From: Mucilaginibacter rivuli
GTDB lineage: Bacteria; Bacteroidota; Bacteroidia; Sphingobacteriales; Sphingobacteriaceae
Direction of reading: 5' to 3'
NCBI RefSeq assembly: GCF_019391655.1
Contig: NZ_JAHXPQ010000004.1
Location: 248,001-312,000 of the forward strand
Length of the DNA stretch: 64,000 nucleotides
The notes beneath the pieces were generated by a model, which saw only the letters and a program-made list of their open reading frames with translations, was not told the origin of the DNA and made no database searches. The translations under genes were made by a program, and so were the position numbers. Below are positions 1 to 8,909 of this stretch, piece after piece; the first letter of the stretch is position 1, and each line of letters starts with the position of its first letter.

Positions 1-1061
1 TCAAATACCTTATCGCTATACTCCGTTTCGGCACCTAAAAGCAGGCCCCAAGGCTTAAGATCATCAATACGATCAAAAATTATCTTCACTATAGCCAATA
101 CCGGTATAGCTAAAAACATGCCGGATATGCCCCATATCATTTCGCCAATTACTACACCCAAAACAACAATAAGGGCATTTAGCTGAACCTTTGAGCCAAC
201 AATGCGCGGCATAATGATATTACTATCGATAAGGTGGACGCCTATAATACTCACTGCAACCTCGATAGCCTTAGTTGTGCCACCTGTTCCTAAAGTAAGC
301 AGCGTGCCTATAATCATGGCCGAGAATATCCCCACGTAAGGCACTAAATTAAACAGGCAGGTTATCAGCGCAAGCAATAAAGCATACTTTACACCAAACA
401 AAGCTAATAAGCCAAAAACAATGGCGCATACGGTAAGCATCTCCAAAAACAATCCGGAAATGTATTTACGCATAATGTACTGGATCTGCGCGGCAACATC
501 AAAAACCAGTACTTCGCTGCCATCGCCAAAGGCCTTTACTAAAAAACTGATGAGCACTTTGCGGTAAAAGAGCACAAAAATGGTGTAAATAAAAGTAAGT
601 ACGATAAACAATATCATTGATGATACCGACAGTACTGTAGTACCCAGGTATGAGCCTGCCGAGGCGTTAACATCTGTTTTAATATTGTTTATCTGTTGAT
701 TTAAACCGATATGAAACTCCCTGTATGCCCAATCGTGAATAACATCATACACCTGTAGCAACCGTACTTGTATTTTGGGCCAGTCGGCAGCTAAACCGGT
801 TAATTGTAATACTATAATGTAGGCTATAAGGGTAACAAAGGCTGTAAATATAACCACCGCGATCATACAGGCGGCGCCACGTGGCAGCCTTATTTTATAC
901 TCCAAAAAACGTGCGAATGGCAACAACAGCATGGCAAAAAGGAATGAGAACACCACCGGGGCCATTACATCCTTAGCTATAAAGGCAACATAAACTATAC
1001 ATATTAAGCTGATGAGCACATAGGCAAGTTTTGCGTAATAGGGAAGGGTAGCTTTTTTCAT
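1..1061 (-). CDS. AI-2E family transporter (partial, C-terminus off window)
   Basis: Polytopic inner-membrane protein of the AI-2E/PerM family (PF01594), whose members are putative exporters or permeases, some of them Na+/H+ antiporters. The window holds the first 353 codons. The ATG at 1061 is followed by MKKATLPYYAKLAYVLISL, a hydrophobic pair of helices, a soluble middle part (roughly residues 100-150), and then the family's glycine-rich helical block including NLVPYVGIFSAMIIGTLL, DSNIIMPRIVGSKVQL and GEMIWGMSGMFLAIPVLA. It diverges from uvrC across a 133-bp gap. A near-consensus TAAACTTG lies 3 nt before the ATG on its strand. The substrate cannot be told from sequence. Confidence 0.88.
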   Translation of the reverse strand, partial: MKKATLPYYAKLAYVLISLICIVYVAFIAKDVMAPVVFSFLFAMLLLPFARFLEYKIRLPRGAACMIAVVIFTAFVTLIAYIIVLQLTGLAADWPKIQVRLLQVYDVIHDWAYREFHIGLNQQINNIKTDVNASAGSYLGTTVLSVSSMILFIVLTFIYTIFVLFYRKVLISFLVKAFGDGSEVLVFDVAAQIQYIMRKYISGLFLEMLTVCAIVFGLLALFGVKYALLLALITCLFNLVPYVGIFSAMIIGTLLTLGTGGTTKAIEVAVSIIGVHLIDSNIIMPRIVGSKVQLNALIVVLGVVIGEMIWGISGMFLAIPVLAIVKIIFDRIDDLKPWGLLLGAETEYSDKVF

Positions 1062-1182
1062 GTACAAGTTTACAGGTTTGTTTAGGGTAATATAGTAATT
1101 TTTTGATTGAGATATGAATACGGCATATTAAATCGATTTTGGAAAGCAAAAATAGGATGGATACACAAATAAAATCTAATTT

Positions 1183-1190
1183 TACGTTTG
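1183..1190 (+). promoter_or_regulatory. Candidate -7 box of uvrC (TACGTTTG)
   Basis: TACGTTTG matches the Bacteroidota -7 consensus TANNTTTG and ends 4 nt before the uvrC ATG at 1195. No TTG lies at the usual -33 spacing, so this is a half-site only. If used, the transcript would start at or very near the start codon. Confidence 0.35.
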
Positions 1191-1194
1191 TTAG

Positions 1195-3003
1195 ATGATG
1201 GACCCATTCGATTATAAAGCTGTTCTAAAAAACATACCGCATAAGCCCGGCGTGTACCAATATTGGGATGCCGATAAAGAACTGATATATATTGGCAAAG
1301 CAAAAGATCTGCGTAACCGGGTAACATCATATTTTAATAAAGACCAAACCATAAATGCCAAAACAAAGGTTTTGGTGAGCAAAATACGCAACATTACCTT
1401 CACCATTGTTGATACCGAAATTGATGCCTGGCTGCTGGAAAACAGCCTGATAAAAAAACACCAGCCCCGGTATAACATTTTGCTGAAGGATGATAAAACA
1501 TACCCCTGGATCATCATTAAAAACGAGCGGTTCCCACGTATATTCTGGACACGGAAGATCATTAAGGATGGCTCAAAATACCTTGGGCCTTATGCATCGG
1601 TAAGTATGATGCATGCCATATTGGGCGTTATCCGCGAAACTTATCCTTTGCGCACCTGTAACCTGCCATTAAGCAAACAAAATATTGATGCAGGTAAGTT
1701 TAAAGTTTGTTTGGAGTACCAATTAGGCAATTGCAAAGGCCCTTGCCAAAACTACCAGACCGAAGATGATTACGCCAACAGCATTGAAGAGATAAAGGAT
1801 ATACTGAACGGTAAAATTGGCGCCGTGGTTAAAAATTTGAAAGCCGATATGGATACTGCTGCAGCCAACATGAATTTTGAACTGGCGCACCGCTTAAAGC
1901 GCAAGTATGATGTGCTTGAAAATTACCAAAGTAAATCAACCGTAGTTAATTCATCAATTACCGATGTGGATGTATTCAGCATAGCATCCGAAGAGAAATA
2001 TGCTTTTGTTAACTTTTTAAAGGTGATGAATGGCACCATCATCCAAACACAAACCATCGAAATTAAAAAGCGGTTGGATGAAAGCGATGAAGAGATACTG
2101 AGCATAGCCATTACGGAGTTTCGCGATAGGTACCATAGTCAATCTAAAGAGATCATCGTTCCGTTTGATATCGACCTGGATGATGCGAATATTAAATTTA
2201 CTGTACCCAAGTTGGGTGAGAAAAAGAAACTGCTCGACCTGTCACAAAAGAATGTGATCTTCTTTAAACGAGATAAGATGGAGCAGTATGAGAAGCTGAA
2301 CCCCGAAGTACGATCGGAACGCTTGCTTACGCAAATGATGAAAGATTTGCGGATGAATCAACTCCCGCACCATATTGAGTGTTTTGATAATTCCAACTTT
2401 CAGGGCAAATACCCGGTTTCGGCCATTGTGGTGTTCAGGGATGGCAAACCATCTAAAAAAGATTACCGGCATTTTAATGTGAAGACCGTTGAAGGGCCTA
2501 ATGATTTTGCTACGATGGAGGAGGCTGTTTTCAGGCGATATAAGCGCATGCTCGAAGAAGACAACCCATTACCCCAACTCATAGTAATTGATGGCGGCAA
2601 GGGACAGCTATCATCGGCTATTAAAAGTTTAAAGCTGCTGGGGATAGATAAACAAGTAACAGTTATTGGCATAGCCAAAAGGCTCGAAGAATTGTATTAC
2701 CCCGGCGACCAATACCCCTTGTATCTCGACAAAAAATCGGAGACATTAAAGGTGATACAACAATTGCGTGATGAAGCGCACCGTTTCGGTATCACGGCCC
2801 ACCGCAAAAAGCGTGATAAGGGAACTTTGGCAACCGAACTTGAACTGATAGAAGGCATAGGCAAAACATCGGCCGAAAAATTGCTCAAATATTTTAAGTC
2901 GGTAAAAAACATAAGGGAGGCTACTGCCGATGAATTACAGGAAGTGGTAAACACTAAGCAGGCAATGGCCATCATTAAATACTTTAATCAGCCGGCGGTA
3001 TAA
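1195..3003 (+). CDS. uvrC: UvrABC excinuclease subunit C
   Basis: Nucleotide-excision-repair nuclease that makes both incisions around a lesion after UvrB loading. The 602 aa are close to the family's usual length of about 610. An N-terminal GIY-YIG nuclease domain starts at GVY (19-21) with YIGKAKDLRNR at 32-42. Four cysteines at 155, 172, 180 and 184 match the metal-cluster cysteines of UvrC. A UVR (UvrB-binding) helix pair lies near 205-240. The RNase-H-like 5' nuclease carries ECFDNSNFQG and VIDGGKGQ, and a C-terminal helix-hairpin-helix reads LIEGIGKTSAEKLLKYF. Two consecutive ATGs (1195, 1198) could serve as the start. The gene is monocistronic, with its own terminator downstream. Confidence 0.97.
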   Translation: MMDPFDYKAVLKNIPHKPGVYQYWDADKELIYIGKAKDLRNRVTSYFNKDQTINAKTKVLVSKIRNITFTIVDTEIDAWLLENSLIKKHQPRYNILLKDDKTYPWIIIKNERFPRIFWTRKIIKDGSKYLGPYASVSMMHAILGVIRETYPLRTCNLPLSKQNIDAGKFKVCLEYQLGNCKGPCQNYQTEDDYANSIEEIKDILNGKIGAVVKNLKADMDTAAANMNFELAHRLKRKYDVLENYQSKSTVVNSSITDVDVFSIASEEKYAFVNFLKVMNGTIIQTQTIEIKKRLDESDEEILSIAITEFRDRYHSQSKEIIVPFDIDLDDANIKFTVPKLGEKKKLLDLSQKNVIFFKRDKMEQYEKLNPEVRSERLLTQMMKDLRMNQLPHHIECFDNSNFQGKYPVSAIVVFRDGKPSKKDYRHFNVKTVEGPNDFATMEEAVFRRYKRMLEEDNPLPQLIVIDGGKGQLSSAIKSLKLLGIDKQVTVIGIAKRLEELYYPGDQYPLYLDKKSETLKVIQQLRDEAHRFGITAHRKKRDKGTLATELELIEGIGKTSAEKLLKYFKSVKNIREATADELQEVVNTKQAMAIIKYFNQPAV

Positions 3004-3042
3004 AAAAAGAGCGATGAGTTTACAACTCATCGCTCTTTTTTT
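3002..3042. terminator. Bidirectional intrinsic terminator between uvrC and gldN
   Basis: A perfect 19-bp inverted repeat (3002-3020 with 3024-3042) closes on a 3-nt loop. The core stem is GAGCGATGAGTT, flanked by A7 on one side and T7 on the other, so a U-tract follows the hairpin on either strand. It sits exactly between the converging ends of uvrC (+) and gldN (-). Confidence 0.93.
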
Positions 3043-3059
3043 ATAATTTACTGATAGTT

Positions 3060-4073
3060 TTAGTTACCGTACTTCCATAACTCCAACTCCCAATCCATCA
3101 ACGATTTTTTGATACGTTCCGACTCGTATAGCTTATCAAGCCCTTGGGCGTAATCTTTAATACGTTCGTCTTTCTCGTTGGATTGTTTTACAATGTAACT
3201 GGTGAATATCCGTTTTAACAATACCTGGTCAAAACTTAAACCTGTAGCATCATTATGTTTTAAAACCGCTTCCTCAGCAGCTAATATCTTCCTTGCTTCG
3301 GGATAGTATATCCAAAAAGCCGGCTGATAATCAGCTTCGCCCGCACCGGTAACTTTGGGTTTAACCAATGGCGCTATACCTAAAATACGAGGTTCAAAAA
3401 CAGAACGTTGTTTATCAAACATCCATAATTCTTTTATCCTGAACTTTATAACACTATCCGGATTAAACTCACCAGGAACCATTGTTGTACCAATATCGGT
3501 ACCTGCGGCATCAAAGTGGTGTACCAGCGTGCTATCAGATAAGCGCGCCAGTGCTTTTTCTTTGGTTAAAGGGGCAGTAAACTCATCGCCATTCACATCA
3601 ATTTTAGTTGGTGTTGGGTCATACACGGTTAATTCATCATTTTTGATGGCATTAACCAGTACATCTATCAGACGTTTTTTTGGCGAAATAAGATATTGGT
3701 TAACACGTTCACGCAGATCTATCTCGCGCCAAATTGTTTTTTCGAACACTACATCAGCCTCGCGCAAAACAGCGTAAGGCGTAGGTTTGGCACTTAATAT
3801 GTTTGATTTTACGTAAAAACCATTTAACGGCCTGTCTTTTTTAACAGTATCCGTTAAAGGTATTTGTGTAACCGCAATAGTGGGTTTATTTGAAGCATCA
3901 TTAGCCTTACCATTTAATGAGGTATTAGCTTTACCGGCCGCTGGTTTTGCAGCCGTGGTTTTGCTTTTAGTTGTTACCGGTTTCTTTTTAACAGGTGCTT
4001 TCTTCTTTGCCTGCGCAAAAACAGCTGTGCTTAAAAAGCCCAATACAACAATAAGTAAAATCCTCTTTTTCAT
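3060..4073 (-). CDS. gldN: Gliding motility / type IX secretion protein GldN
   Basis: Periplasmic component (PorN homologue) that associates with the outer-membrane lipoprotein GldK in the T9SS ring. The 337 aa begin with a signal peptide (MKKRILLIVVLGFLSTAVFA), then a Lys/Pro/Thr/Ala-rich low-complexity stretch to about residue 75, then the conserved domain starting near NGFYVKSNILSAKPTPYAVL and including READVVFEKTIWREIDLRE. It is the last gene of gldKLMN, 26 bp after gldM, and ends at the bidirectional terminator. Confidence 0.95.
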   Translation of the reverse strand: MKKRILLIVVLGFLSTAVFAQAKKKAPVKKKPVTTKSKTTAAKPAAGKANTSLNGKANDASNKPTIAVTQIPLTDTVKKDRPLNGFYVKSNILSAKPTPYAVLREADVVFEKTIWREIDLRERVNQYLISPKKRLIDVLVNAIKNDELTVYDPTPTKIDVNGDEFTAPLTKEKALARLSDSTLVHHFDAAGTDIGTTMVPGEFNPDSVIKFRIKELWMFDKQRSVFEPRILGIAPLVKPKVTGAGEADYQPAFWIYYPEARKILAAEEAVLKHNDATGLSFDQVLLKRIFTSYIVKQSNEKDERIKDYAQGLDKLYESERIKKSLMDWELELWKYGN

Positions 4074-4099
4074 AACTCCACCTTTCTTTCTTAACGCAA

Positions 4100-5635
4100 T
4101 TAGTTCGCTGTAAGTATAATTGGTTGTAAACCACGTACGCCACCATCGGGGCCAACCGCAGTAATATCATCAAATAATACTTTAGTACCCGGTGTAACGC
4201 TTGCCATAGCGGCTTTCATTTGAGCGTTAAGCTCGTTTCCGGTACCTTTTATAATAATAAAATCTTGTCTTGGTTTTTGGATAAACAGAGTAAACCTGGT
4301 AACTGTAAACTTGGCATCAAACTCAAAGTTATCCAATATTGCAAAAACGCGGTCTTGCGAACGGATGTTTACCGCAGGAGTTGAGCCACTGCTTTTGCCT
4401 GCAAAACGGGCAATAGGGTCAGGGATACGTTTGATACGGAATGTAGTACTACCCAATGCCTGGGTTTTTCCTTTTTCCAGTTCGCCCGAAATTGAAACTT
4501 TAGCCTCGCCTATACTTGAAACCTTGGCAACATAGTGGCCAGGAGATACCGATGATATTGAACCGCTCGAGATTGAAACTTTTAATTGCTCACGCGATAT
4601 ACCAGGAGCTGATACTGATAAAGGATTTTCAACACCAATATACAATACGTTCATTTTATCAGGTGATACTACTGCCGATGGCTTAGCTACCTGGTAAGTT
4701 TGCGTTGGTGTTGTGTAAGTTTTAACAGTACCATCTGTTTGTTTCACCCTGATCACACCTGTCCAGGTTTTGATACCTTCTGACGAAGTATTACCAACAT
4801 ATTTACCCTGACCGTTTTCGATAGGTAATGAGCTGCCTCCAACTGTGATATCGGGTTTAGAGTGCGAATCTGAAGCAGTTAAAAACACCTGTGCAGTGTA
4901 AGGCTGGCCAACTATTACATAGCTGGTTGGCGCTACTGCAACCGCGTTAAACTGATCCAGGTTTACTAATGCCTGATCGAATTTACTCATCAGTTTTTTA
5001 GTGATGGCAGCCTCATCGTTTTTCGCATCCGATTGGATCTTGATGAAAGTTGTCATAACTGCTGCAACCGGGATATTAGCACCAAAATAAGCCTCTTCCC
5101 ATGGTTTTTCAGCCTGCCCTCTTCCAGGTATAGGATCCGATGCATCCAGCGAAAGGTTAACTCCTGAACGGTCTTTAGGGTCAAGCAAATTCAATAATTG
5201 CTCGCGAGTGTCCAAAATTTCTTTACGAAGTATAACACCTTTACCATCCTTGATCATGATACGTTCAGACTCTTCCATGTTATCCCTACCGGCATAATCA
5301 CCTGTCTGCTCGCTTATACCACCACTTTGCTTTACTAATTGTTCTTTCAGTGCTTCAACATCATTGTACAATTTAGTAGCTAAAGCAGTAGCTTTTTGCG
5401 CTTTCTCATAAATTGGCTTAGCTTTTACAGGCTCATCCTTTAAATGCTGATCAAAAGCCTTATATGAACTGTTAATACCATTTTGAACATTTTTTGTTGA
5501 AGTAGACATGCTATCGCCTATCTTTTTGAATGCATCTAACAAACTTTCCGGTACGTTTAGGGCAATTAAGCCCAACAATACCAGGTATAGTATGTTGATC
5601 ATCCGCTGTCTTGGGGTTTGTTTACCTCCAGCCAT
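4100..5635 (-). CDS. gldM: Gliding motility / type IX secretion motor protein GldM
   Basis: Periplasm-spanning rotor partner of GldL. The GldL/GldM motor converts proton-motive force into motion that drives T9SS secretion and gliding. The protein is 511 aa, with a short cytoplasmic start (MAGGKQTPRQRMINILYLV), one transmembrane helix at about 12-32 and a long periplasmic part made of a helical domain and then beta-rich D2-D4-like domains (for example YVIVGQPYTAQVFLTASDSH, SVSAPGISREQLKVSISSG). It lies 51 bp after gldL and 26 bp before gldN. Length and the N-terminal helix agree with the family. Confidence 0.95.
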   Translation of the reverse strand: MAGGKQTPRQRMINILYLVLLGLIALNVPESLLDAFKKIGDSMSTSTKNVQNGINSSYKAFDQHLKDEPVKAKPIYEKAQKATALATKLYNDVEALKEQLVKQSGGISEQTGDYAGRDNMEESERIMIKDGKGVILRKEILDTREQLLNLLDPKDRSGVNLSLDASDPIPGRGQAEKPWEEAYFGANIPVAAVMTTFIKIQSDAKNDEAAITKKLMSKFDQALVNLDQFNAVAVAPTSYVIVGQPYTAQVFLTASDSHSKPDITVGGSSLPIENGQGKYVGNTSSEGIKTWTGVIRVKQTDGTVKTYTTPTQTYQVAKPSAVVSPDKMNVLYIGVENPLSVSAPGISREQLKVSISSGSISSVSPGHYVAKVSSIGEAKVSISGELEKGKTQALGSTTFRIKRIPDPIARFAGKSSGSTPAVNIRSQDRVFAILDNFEFDAKFTVTRFTLFIQKPRQDFIIIKGTGNELNAQMKAAMASVTPGTKVLFDDITAVGPDGGVRGLQPIILTAN

Positions 5636-5686
5636 ATATTAATATTTTAATATTGTGATAAAATTTTGGACCAAATCAATTTTCAA

Positions 5687-6481
5687 TTAACCTATTTTCT
5701 GGTTCATTGCAGATAACATGTTACCATACACAGAATTTAAAGAAGCAAGGTTTTTAGCTAATGCAGAAACTTCAGTTTTAAATTTCTTAGAATCATCCAT
5801 TGATTCGTTGAAGTTTTGCATAGTAACCGCTAAATTCTGGTAAAATTTGTTCATTGATTTTAAGTGGGTACTTGAATCCTGTAATTCTAACTCATATACA
5901 GCATTTAAAGCTGATAAATTTTTAGCTAAAGCCGAAACCTGATCGTGGTATGCTTTTGACTCACCATTTGAGCTTGCAAACTCGGTTAAGCCTTGTGATG
6001 CTTTAGCAAACGCAGCATTCATATTGTCATAGCTCGCTCCGGCTGATTTTAATTTTGCCGTAAACTCTTGTGTTGCAGTACCTGCATCAGCTACTTTAGT
6101 TATTGTGCTTACTTTATCGCTGAAAGTTTTTAAGCCTTCGCCTAAGCTATTTATCAACTCAGGGCCGATCTTAGCATCCGTTATCATTTTATCTAATGAT
6201 AAAGCAGTTGTAGTTGCATTTAAGTTTTGTTTTGGAGCCGGTGCCGGTGTAGCAGCGCCTTCAGCCAGTTCTGGATAAACAATTGTCCAATCCACTTCAG
6301 TTGGTTCATTTTGACATCCGAGTATAAAAAACAACACAGCTTCTGTTAATAACCCAACCGAGATAAAAACCCCAGAATAAGGCCAGTGTTGAATTTTAAA
6401 TAATAACCCTACGATTACTACTGTTGCACCCCAAGATACGATGTTACCGATCTTTACTTTAAATTTTTCTTTGCCAGCCAT
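5687..6481 (-). CDS. gldL: Gliding motility / type IX secretion motor protein GldL
   Basis: Inner-membrane stator-like subunit that forms the proton channel around the GldM helices. The 264 aa include two N-terminal membrane helices (about 13-30 and 37-56). The second contains Glu47 in GLLTEAVLFFILG, the position known in the family as the proton-conducting acidic residue. The cytoplasmic tail has a repeated helical unit: VSALAKNLSALNAVYELEL and, about 50 residues later, VSALAKNLASLNSVYGNML. It is translated from a start just after a G-free intergenic leader (see findings). Confidence 0.95.
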   Translation of the reverse strand: MAGKEKFKVKIGNIVSWGATVVIVGLLFKIQHWPYSGVFISVGLLTEAVLFFILGCQNEPTEVDWTIVYPELAEGAATPAPAPKQNLNATTTALSLDKMITDAKIGPELINSLGEGLKTFSDKVSTITKVADAGTATQEFTAKLKSAGASYDNMNAAFAKASQGLTEFASSNGESKAYHDQVSALAKNLSALNAVYELELQDSSTHLKSMNKFYQNLAVTMQNFNESMDDSKKFKTEVSALAKNLASLNSVYGNMLSAMNQKIG

Positions 6482-6555
6482 ACTTTTAATAGTTTAGTTG
6501 TTTTGTGTTAGTTGTTTTGTTAGTTAAGTTGTTTATTGTTGTTTTGTTGAATTAA
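6482..6555 (-). promoter_or_regulatory. G-free leader between gldK and gldL
   Basis: From 6484 to 6555 the plus strand has no C, so the gldL-sense RNA has no G for 72 nt. It is built of A/C/T with repeats of AACAAAACAACTAA type. This cannot fold into stable G-containing stems. A role as an unstructured ribosome-loading leader for gldL is inference. Confidence 0.4.
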
Positions 6556-7868
6556 CGTTTGGTGATGCTTTGACCTACAAATGAGGTTATGCACCTAAAA
6601 CCGATATAAGCTTTTGCAGTATCCTGATACTCATAAGAACGGGTTGAGTTCTGCAAAAAGTAACCAACATCTTTAAATGAGCCACCTCTGATTACCTTTC
6701 GTTTCAGGATCTCGGGGTCATTCTTTTTTGCTTCGTAGGCAAACGTTGGGCTTAAATCGTTCACAAAGGTTGATGCGGCGGCATCGTAAGCGGATGATGT
6801 CCACTCGGCTACATTGCCTGCCATGTTATATAATCCGTAATCATTGGGGAAGTACGAATGTACGTTTACAGTATATATTCCGCCATCATCGCTATAATTA
6901 CCACGGCCGGGTTTAAAGTTAGCTAATAAACAACCCCTTGCATTTTTAATGTAAGGGCCGCCCCAAGGGTAATTTGTACCTATACGGCCACCACGGGCAG
7001 CATATTCAAATTGGGCTTCGCTTGGCAAATCATAAGGCAAACGCGGCTCCAGGTGGCGCGACTCGCTGTAAGCAGCGTAGTGGCGTGTGCGCCAGATGGT
7101 AAAGGCGCGTGCCTGTTTCCAGGTTACACCAACAACCGGATAATTTTGATACGCCGGGTGCGAAAAATAGCCTTGCGCCATTGGCTCGTTAGCGGCATAA
7201 GTAAAGTTACTCAACCAAACCAATGTATCCGGATATATCGCTATCGTATCGCGCAGTATCGCATCGGAACGGCGTTTTGTTTTATCATTTTGATTATTGG
7301 CAGCAACCCTCAGGTCCATTTTAGCATAAACGTATTTTAGCATTCTAACGTCAATCTCGTTACGATCGAATACACGGTCATCGCCCTGGTAATACATATC
7401 GTTTAGCTTGTTGTTATTACTTGGCTGGCCTTTTCTATCACTCCAAACCGGGTATTTAGCTACATAATCCCAATTGATATATTTTTTGCCACGGTTTGCA
7501 GCTCCGCCTCCAGGTTTTGGCTGTACGTAGTATTTATTATCTTTAAGGTAATTGGTTATGGCAATAGAATCGCGCACCCAATTAACAAACTGGCGATATT
7601 TGCTGTTTGATAATTCGGTTTCATCCATAAAGAATGATGGAACAGTAACTTGTTTATTATCGCCAATGGTAGAAAAGGTAATATCCTGATCAACCGGGCC
7701 CATTAAAAAGCTGCCCGATGGGATGTAAACCATGCCGTAAGGAACCGTTGGCCTGAATGAACGCTGACGCACACCTACAACCTCGCCCCTATCACTGCTC
7801 AATTTACTTTGGCAACCAGCCAGAACCACCCCCGCTATTATGAAAAATAAAAAGTAAAAAAATTTCAT
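6552..7868 (-). CDS. gldK: Gliding motility / type IX secretion lipoprotein GldK
   Basis: Outer-membrane-anchored lipoprotein (PorK homologue) that forms the periplasmic T9SS ring with GldN. The 438 aa start with a lipoprotein signal ending in VVLAGC. The rest is a formylglycine-generating-enzyme-like (sulfatase-modifying factor) fold, seen in IPSGSFLMGP, VPSFFMDETELSN, LPSEAQFEYAARGG, NMAGNVAEWTSSAY and VIRGGSFKD. This fold is structural here, not known to be catalytic. First gene of gldKLMN. The 254 bp upstream separate it from hemD and presumably hold the promoter, but I could not find a convincing TTG-N-TANNTTTG pair there. Confidence 0.95.
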   Translation of the reverse strand: MKFFYFLFFIIAGVVLAGCQSKLSSDRGEVVGVRQRSFRPTVPYGMVYIPSGSFLMGPVDQDITFSTIGDNKQVTVPSFFMDETELSNSKYRQFVNWVRDSIAITNYLKDNKYYVQPKPGGGAANRGKKYINWDYVAKYPVWSDRKGQPSNNNKLNDMYYQGDDRVFDRNEIDVRMLKYVYAKMDLRVAANNQNDKTKRRSDAILRDTIAIYPDTLVWLSNFTYAANEPMAQGYFSHPAYQNYPVVGVTWKQARAFTIWRTRHYAAYSESRHLEPRLPYDLPSEAQFEYAARGGRIGTNYPWGGPYIKNARGCLLANFKPGRGNYSDDGGIYTVNVHSYFPNDYGLYNMAGNVAEWTSSAYDAAASTFVNDLSPTFAYEAKKNDPEILKRKVIRGGSFKDVGYFLQNSTRSYEYQDTAKAYIGFRCITSFVGQSITKR

Positions 7869-8122
7869 TTTAAAGTCTAAGTGCTAATAATAAACACAAT
7901 TACAATTGTCGAATATACTTAAAATTTAATTAAACCTTTACGAAAGTATTGAGTCTCGGTATCGGTTAATTATTTTTAAACATAACAACTTTTATCAACA
8001 ATTATTGTGTTCAATTAAAATAACGATAGCATTCATCATTATTCAGGCAATTATACGAAAAAAATAAAATAAGGTTTCGTTGTATTTTTGTTAAGAAATT
8101 AACTTAAACTTAATATACGTGC

Positions 8123-8881
8123 CTATTTATTTACTTGTTTAACGTACTGTTCAATTGCCATGGTCATGGAAGGCGCGGCGGGCGTTGGGGCTGAAATATC
8201 CAAAATTAAACCTGCATCTAACACAGCTTTTGTTGTGGTTGCACCAAAAGCGGCTATGCGGGTGTTGTTCTGTTTAAAATCGGGGAAGTTTTTATATAGT
8301 GATTGTACGCTTGAGGGGCTAAAAAAAGCAATGATATCATAAAACACCTCCGCTAAGTCAGACAGGTCACTGCAAACCGTGCGGAATAATACTGCCGGGG
8401 TAAAGTTATAACCATTCTCCAGCAAAAAGCGTTGTGTTTCTTCGGCAGCAACATCAGAGCATGGATATAAAAATTTCTCGCCTGAGTGCTTTTTTAATAC
8501 CTCGGCCAGATCGGCAGCGGTTTGTTTCCCAAAAAATATTTTACGTTTACGGTATTGGATATATTTTTGGAGGTATAGGGCTATCGTTTCTGATAAGCAG
8601 AAATATTTCATTTCGGCAGATACTTCAAAGCGCATTTCTTCGCATATGCGGAAAAAATGATCGGCAGAGTTACGGCTGGTAAAAATAACCGCGGTAAAAT
8701 CGGCCAGGTTAATGCGCTCTTTACGAAAATCTTTAGCAGCAACCCCTTCAACATGGATAAACGACCTGAAATCAATTTTCAGATTATGCTTCTTCGCCAA
8801 CTCGGCGTAAGGATTCTTGTCTGTATCCGGTTTAGGTAAGGTTACTAATATGCTTTTTACCTTTTTCTTTCTATCTTCCAA
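8123..8881 (-). CDS. hemD: Uroporphyrinogen-III synthase
   Basis: Cyclises hydroxymethylbilane to uroporphyrinogen III in tetrapyrrole synthesis. The 252 aa show the weakly conserved HemD pattern: KSILVTLPKP at the N-terminus, FTAVIFTSRNSADHFF, the hinge region with YPCSDVAAEE, DIIAFFSPSSVQSL, and IAAFGATTTKAVLDAG near the end. The start appears to be TTG at 8881: an AGGA-like site precedes it by a few nt, an in-frame stop lies five codons upstream, and the next in-frame ATG would remove a conserved strand. It follows the DUF4271 gene by 28 bp and is likely co-transcribed with it. Confidence 0.85.
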   Translation of the reverse strand: MEDRKKKVKSILVTLPKPDTDKNPYAELAKKHNLKIDFRSFIHVEGVAAKDFRKERINLADFTAVIFTSRNSADHFFRICEEMRFEVSAEMKYFCLSETIALYLQKYIQYRKRKIFFGKQTAADLAEVLKKHSGEKFLYPCSDVAAEETQRFLLENGYNFTPAVLFRTVCSDLSDLAEVFYDIIAFFSPSSVQSLYKNFPDFKQNNTRIAAFGATTTKAVLDAGLILDISAPTPAAPSMTMAIEQYVKQVNK

Positions 8882-8909
8882 CGTTCCTGTTTGTTACTCC
8901 CTGTAAATC

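Noticed and set aside
6552..7868. GldK as an active formylglycine-generating enzyme
   Set aside because: The fold is shared, but context (gldKLMN) and the lipobox identify the structural T9SS protein.
8083..8090. TATTTTTG on the plus strand upstream of the hemD end
   Set aside because: No -33 TTG at the right distance and it points into the 3' end of a minus-strand gene with no plus-strand gene to serve.
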